From the NCBI GenBank assembly GCA_947089135.1, contig CAMUJF010000006.1:1-64000 (forward strand): a DNA stretch of 64,000 nt, written 5' to 3'. A program made the position numbers and the translations under genes. Positions 60,382 through 64,000 of this stretch are shown here, piece after piece. Source of the DNA: an uncultured Clostridia bacterium. GTDB lineage: Bacteria; Bacillota; Clostridia; Oscillospirales; Ruminococcaceae. The stretch's first letter is position 1. The number at the start of each line of letters is the position of its first letter. A model generated the notes under the pieces. The model saw only the letters and a program-made list of their open reading frames with translations. It had not been told where the DNA came from and did no database searches.

Positions 60382-60671
60382 AGACACAAAATGATAAACT
60401 GACCGGTTTTTAGCCTTTCACCCCAATTAACCGGAAAATCATGTCCTTTGCTTGCGGATATTTTTTGGGACAGCTTCTGCGGATACTTTCAGAAAACGTT
60501 AAAAACAGTATTAAAGTGTTAAATTTGCTGCGAAAACGTTTATAAAGTCTTGCCGCGGGAATAATGCCGTAAACACGCACAAGTTTTTCGGAATGCCCGG
60601 CTTTAGGGTCATGCCGCGGTTTCGCTTGTCTGTGCGAACAAAAAATTATTTGAATCAACGGAGGTAGAGAT

Positions 60672-62657
60672 ATGTTCAGAAACATGAAAATGAAAACCCT
60701 GTTGTCTTTAGGGGTAGGATTTGTGTCCCTGATCTGTCTTACGGTATCGGGTATTGTCATTGGAGGAAAAGTCAGCGACATAACAAGAGAAGCGGCAATC
60801 GAAAATATGAATACTTCTTTGGCGGGACAGGCGTCTGTTATCGGTCTTTTTGTTTCCGATTCGGAAAATATGCTTCAAGCCTATGCTTCGGCAGACGAAA
60901 TAACCAACCTTTTAAATGAACCTGACAATGCCGAATACATAAGCGCGGCTCAGGCTTATACCGAGAAATATTTCTCAAGGCTAAACCAGTGGGAGGGAAT
61001 ATATCTCAGCAACTGGGATACCAAGGTGCTTGCCCATTCCTCCGCCGGAGCGGTCGGAATGGTAACAAGAACGGGAGACGCTCTTGAGCCCTACAGGCAG
61101 ACTATGACAAGTTCCAGCAACGGCTTTTTTAACGGAGGCGCGTTTGTATCACCTGCGTCGGATCAGCTCATATTCAATCTCCGTATGGCGATATACGACG
61201 AGAACGGCGAGCCTATCGGCTTCGTTGGCGGAGGTCCTTTCATTTCGGGTCTGAACGAGCTTCTTGAAGGTCCCGAGATCCCCGAGCTTGAAAACGAGAC
61301 ATACGCAGTTATCGACGCGGCAAATCTGATATACGCTTATCATACCGACAGCAGTATGATAACCGCTCCCATAGAGGACAACGCGCTTCTGGAGATCGCC
61401 GAAAAGGTAAAGACCGGTGTGGAAAGCGGCGTTTTCTACGATTCGGGAAATATGATAGTTTACAGAAACATACCTGGACTGAATCTGATCGTTACCATGC
61501 AGGACAGCGAAACCGAGCTTCTTTCGGACAGTATCAACGTAATAAAAATATTTGTTGCCTTTATTGTAATGACAGTAATCCTGGTAATAATCGCCACAGT
61601 CATTGTATCAAGATTTGCAACCGCTCCGCTGAAAAAGGTAACCGCGGCGGTAAACACTCTGGGTGCTCTCTCGCTCAACGCAAACTGGCAGATATCGGAA
61701 TATACGGGGACAAAAAGCGAAGTCGGCAGGATAGCCACTTCGGTAAGCTCTCTTACCAAGGCTTTGCAGAATATCGTTTCCACGCTTTCTGATTGTTCAC
61801 GGACGCTTAACAGCGGCTCAAAGGTAATGATAAGCACAGTTTCCTCGCTGTCAAACTGCGCCAACGACAATACCGTGATCGCTGAGAATCTTTCTGCGGG
61901 CGTTACATATGCTAACAGCGCTATCCAAAAGGTAAACAAGGATATTGTAACTATAAGCAAGATAATGTCCGACAGCAGATCCACAAACTCTGAAAGGATA
62001 AAGTCGGCCGACAAGCTTATGGAGAGCGCGGAAAGAATGTTTACCAACATAACCCAAAAGACCGGGGAGACGGAAACGGACATAAATATGTCCATGGGAT
62101 ACTTAAATAATTTCGCACACATAAACGATAACGTAACCCGAATCCAGAGCATAGCAAGACAGACTCAGCTTCTTGCCATAAACGCGTCCATAGAGTCTTC
62201 AAAGGCTGGAGAAGCCGGAAAAGGATTTGCTGTGGTAGCTTCCGAAATAAAGGATCTTTCAGAAAATTCCTCCAAGGCGGCGGACGCTATTTACGACGTA
62301 TGCATGGAAATGAACGCGAATATCGGAAATATTCGCTCCTGTTTTGAGGAGATCATCAACTTTATGAAAAACGATATTGTGGACGTTTTCAATAATATGC
62401 AGGATATTTCCGAAAACCTGAAAGCTGCTATTGAAGGTCTTAACAGTGATATGGACAAAATATCCGGTTTTATAGGAAATATCAGCAGGGAAGCGCGGGA
62501 GCTTAACGGCGTTGTTGAGAAAAACGAGAACGGCGTAGAAAATATTTCCGCCAAAGTTCAGATCACATATTCAATGGTGCAGAAGCTTAACGATCTCATT
62601 GTCGAAAATAAGGAAACAGCACGCAATATAAACGAAATAATTTCCAACTTTAATTAA
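60672..62657 (+). CDS. Methyl-accepting chemotaxis-like protein with Cache-type sensor
   Basis: A 661-aa receptor. Membrane helix 1 is at about 8-30. An extracellular dCache-like sensor spans about 45-280 (YLSNWDTKVLAHSSAGAVGM, RMAIYDENGEPIGFVGGGPF). Helix 2 is at about 290-315, followed by HAMP and a signalling coiled coil with tip ARQTQLLAINASIESSKAGE then GKGFAVVASEIKDLSENSSK. The tip differs from the consensus (QLLAINASIESSKAG against NLLALNAAIEAARAG), suggesting a divergent signalling partner. Start ATG 60672 has GGAGG 8 nt upstream. Confidence 0.9.
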   Translation: MFRNMKMKTLLSLGVGFVSLICLTVSGIVIGGKVSDITREAAIENMNTSLAGQASVIGLFVSDSENMLQAYASADEITNLLNEPDNAEYISAAQAYTEKYFSRLNQWEGIYLSNWDTKVLAHSSAGAVGMVTRTGDALEPYRQTMTSSSNGFFNGGAFVSPASDQLIFNLRMAIYDENGEPIGFVGGGPFISGLNELLEGPEIPELENETYAVIDAANLIYAYHTDSSMITAPIEDNALLEIAEKVKTGVESGVFYDSGNMIVYRNIPGLNLIVTMQDSETELLSDSINVIKIFVAFIVMTVILVIIATVIVSRFATAPLKKVTAAVNTLGALSLNANWQISEYTGTKSEVGRIATSVSSLTKALQNIVSTLSDCSRTLNSGSKVMISTVSSLSNCANDNTVIAENLSAGVTYANSAIQKVNKDIVTISKIMSDSRSTNSERIKSADKLMESAERMFTNITQKTGETETDINMSMGYLNNFAHINDNVTRIQSIARQTQLLAINASIESSKAGEAGKGFAVVASEIKDLSENSSKAADAIYDVCMEMNANIGNIRSCFEEIINFMKNDIVDVFNNMQDISENLKAAIEGLNSDMDKISGFIGNISREARELNGVVEKNENGVENISAKVQITYSMVQKLNDLIVENKETARNINEIISNFN

Positions 62658-62675
62658 AAACCGAAACAGCGAAGA

Positions 62676-62711
62676 TTTCCCCCGTATCTGCCGTGATACG
62701 TGGGAATTTTT
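62676..62711 (+). terminator. Terminator of the second chemoreceptor
   Basis: TTCCCCCGTATC-TGCCGT-GATACGTGGGAA stem followed by TTTTTAT. It also faces the convergent MATE gene. Confidence 0.82.
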
Positions 62712-62728
62712 ATGCGCTGCGCTTCTAT

Positions 62729-64000
62729 TTAAAAATAACGGTACTTTTTCCTCTTTGTGAAAATAAATATTACCGTAATACCGGCGGCTGTAAGCTCCGC
62801 CGCTGCCGCGGACACCCATATGCCGTCAACGCCCCATATAAGCGGAAGTACGATAACTGCCGCGATCTGAAATACCAGCGTCCTCAAAAATGATATGAGC
62901 GCTGAGGTCAGTCCGTCGTTTAAGGCTGTAAAAAACGACGACCCGAAAATTGCAGTTCCGGCAAAAAGGAACGAGAAAGAAAATATCAGAAATCCGCGCA
63001 GGGTCAGAGCGAGAAATCCCTCATCGCCGCCGGTGAATATCTCTGCAAGAGGACGTGCAAGAAGCTCTGCTGCCGCAAACATCGCCAAAGATAAAACCGA
63101 AATTATCACTATGCTTTTTTTCAGCAGGCTTTTAAGTTCGGCAGCGTCTCCCGCGCCGTAATGAAAACTTACGATCGGCGCTGAACCTACGGAGTACCCG
63201 ATAAAAGCCGCAAGGAAAATCATATTGACATACATAAGCACACCGTACGCAGCAACGCCGTCTTCGCCGGCATACTTCATTAGCTGTACGTTATAAAGCA
63301 TATTTACAAGGGACATTGAAACGTTCGACATCAGCTCCGAGGAACCGTTGGCGCAAACCTTTGCAAGCGTTCCGATATCAAAGCGCGTCTTTGTCAGCCG
63401 CAGACTGCTTGAGTTTGGCAGGGCAAAATATATAAGCGGAATCATTCCTCCCACTGTCTGACTTATTGCAGTTGCTGCCGCCGCCCCTGCGATGCCGAAT
63501 TTGAACACCGCTACCAGAAGAGCGTCTCCGATAATGTTGGCGACACCCGCCGCAGCCGTTACCGCAAGACCGAGGCGAGGTTTTGCCGCTGTTGAGAAAA
63601 AGCTCTGGAATTCAAACTGGAGCATATAGAACGGCAGAGCAGGCAGAATGATCCTGCCGTACAGAACGCAGTTTTCCAGAAGTTCGCCTTCCGCCCCCAT
63701 TAAAGCCGCTACCGGACGTATAAAAATTATTCCGAGAACGGCAATGACCGCGCCGCATACACCGGAGGTATAAATAAGAAGTGAAAACTGCCGGTTGGCT
63801 CTTTCACAGTCGCCCTCGCCCATTGTTTTGGCTATAAGCGCGCTTCCTCCCGTACCGAACATGAACCCCGCCGCGCCAAGCACCATAAGAAATGGCATAA
63901 TAAAATTTACTGCGGTAAAGGGATTTTTTCCCGCAAAATTAGATACGAAATATCCGTCCGCAACGCCGTACAGAGACGTAAAGATCATCATCATAACTGA
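62729..64000 (-). CDS. MATE-family efflux transporter (N-terminus beyond the window)
   Basis: At least 423 residues of a 12-helix multidrug/toxin exporter. VADGYFVSNFAGKNPFTAVN matches the first-helix region of MATE proteins, which normally begins about 30 residues later than a true start, and the frame is open to the window edge. Other marks are GTGGSALIAKTMGEGDCERA, QFEFQSFFSTAAKPRLGLAV and GYSVGSAPIVSFHYGAGDAA. It probably uses a sodium or proton gradient; if the ATP synthase is sodium-coupled, sodium is plausible. Confidence 0.92.
   Translation of the reverse strand, partial: SVMMMIFTSLYGVADGYFVSNFAGKNPFTAVNFIMPFLMVLGAAGFMFGTGGSALIAKTMGEGDCERANRQFSLLIYTSGVCGAVIAVLGIIFIRPVAALMGAEGELLENCVLYGRIILPALPFYMLQFEFQSFFSTAAKPRLGLAVTAAAGVANIIGDALLVAVFKFGIAGAAAATAISQTVGGMIPLIYFALPNSSSLRLTKTRFDIGTLAKVCANGSSELMSNVSMSLVNMLYNVQLMKYAGEDGVAAYGVLMYVNMIFLAAFIGYSVGSAPIVSFHYGAGDAAELKSLLKKSIVIISVLSLAMFAAAELLARPLAEIFTGGDEGFLALTLRGFLIFSFSFLFAGTAIFGSSFFTALNDGLTSALISFLRTLVFQIAAVIVLPLIWGVDGIWVSAAAAELTAAGITVIFIFTKRKKYRYF

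Noticed and set aside
60382..60671. A c-di-GMP riboswitch in the long leader of the second chemoreceptor.
   Set aside because: The GCAAACC-type and tetraloop-receptor motifs of the GEMM class are absent; only ordinary hairpins are seen.

Overview
The window looks like a chromosomal segment of a low-to-moderate GC, endospore-lineage Clostridia, most like the Ruminococcaceae/Oscillospiraceae. The reasons are a Spo0A gene, strong GGAGG-type ribosome binding sites, sigma-A promoters with 17-bp spacers, an F-type ATP synthase operon led by an AtpI-like gene, rpmG-secE-nusG-rplK-rplA, YtrA-type GntR/ABC operons, and many zinc-ribbon membrane proteins. The genus is inference. No prophage, CRISPR array or intact transposase is visible.

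Layout. 1-7746: an AT-richer accessory block. It holds an alkylation-repair operon (alkA, a stand-alone Ada metal-binding domain, an ABM-family gene, ogt), a divergent AraC regulator, an XRE regulator with a large C-terminal domain, and a MerR regulator with two copies of its 19-bp-spacer promoter. It ends at a 52-nt 3' fragment of a tRNA-Leu gene, which looks like an attachment-site scar. 8026-17480: a degraded peptidase, a polysaccharide deacetylase, an ECF sigma/anti-sigma pair, a pseudokinase plus C39-peptidase operon, an AEC transporter and a polar amino-acid ABC transporter. 17771-20438: two small regulators and spo0A, with two inverted copies of a structured repeat (family A) around the second regulator and spo0A, plus a copy of repeat family B. 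20479-33594: a long sigma factor, an AraC/GyrI regulator, a chemoreceptor, zinc-ribbon proteins including a 1376-aa protein with about 12 tandem repeats, and a GH4-like protein without the usual metal ligands. 33837-41621: a cobalamin riboswitch with btuF-btuC, a galU-ATPase pair, a RING-like protein, fba and a VanY-type carboxypeptidase. 41800-52088: ribosomal/secretion genes and the complete atp operon. 52271-56130: tRNA-Pro, a GntR-controlled ABC operon, and a third family-A repeat between that operon's promoter and its first gene. 56395-64000: an SLH/YcdB-like secreted protein, an AI-2E-family exporter, a second chemoreceptor and a truncated MATE transporter.

The most interesting signal is repeat family A: three copies of about 265-295 bp with TATAGCAAWCC-type ends and up to six stem-loops. 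The stems differ between copies by paired, compensatory substitutions, so the folded structure appears to be selected. One copy is predicted to be transcribed in a 5' UTR. A second family (B, about 100 bp, a near-perfect hairpin) occurs twice, once directly abutting an A copy. Other points of interest are the split Ada system, the paired MerR promoters, the pseudokinase, the giant repeat protein and a two-carboxylate AtpE consistent with sodium coupling.
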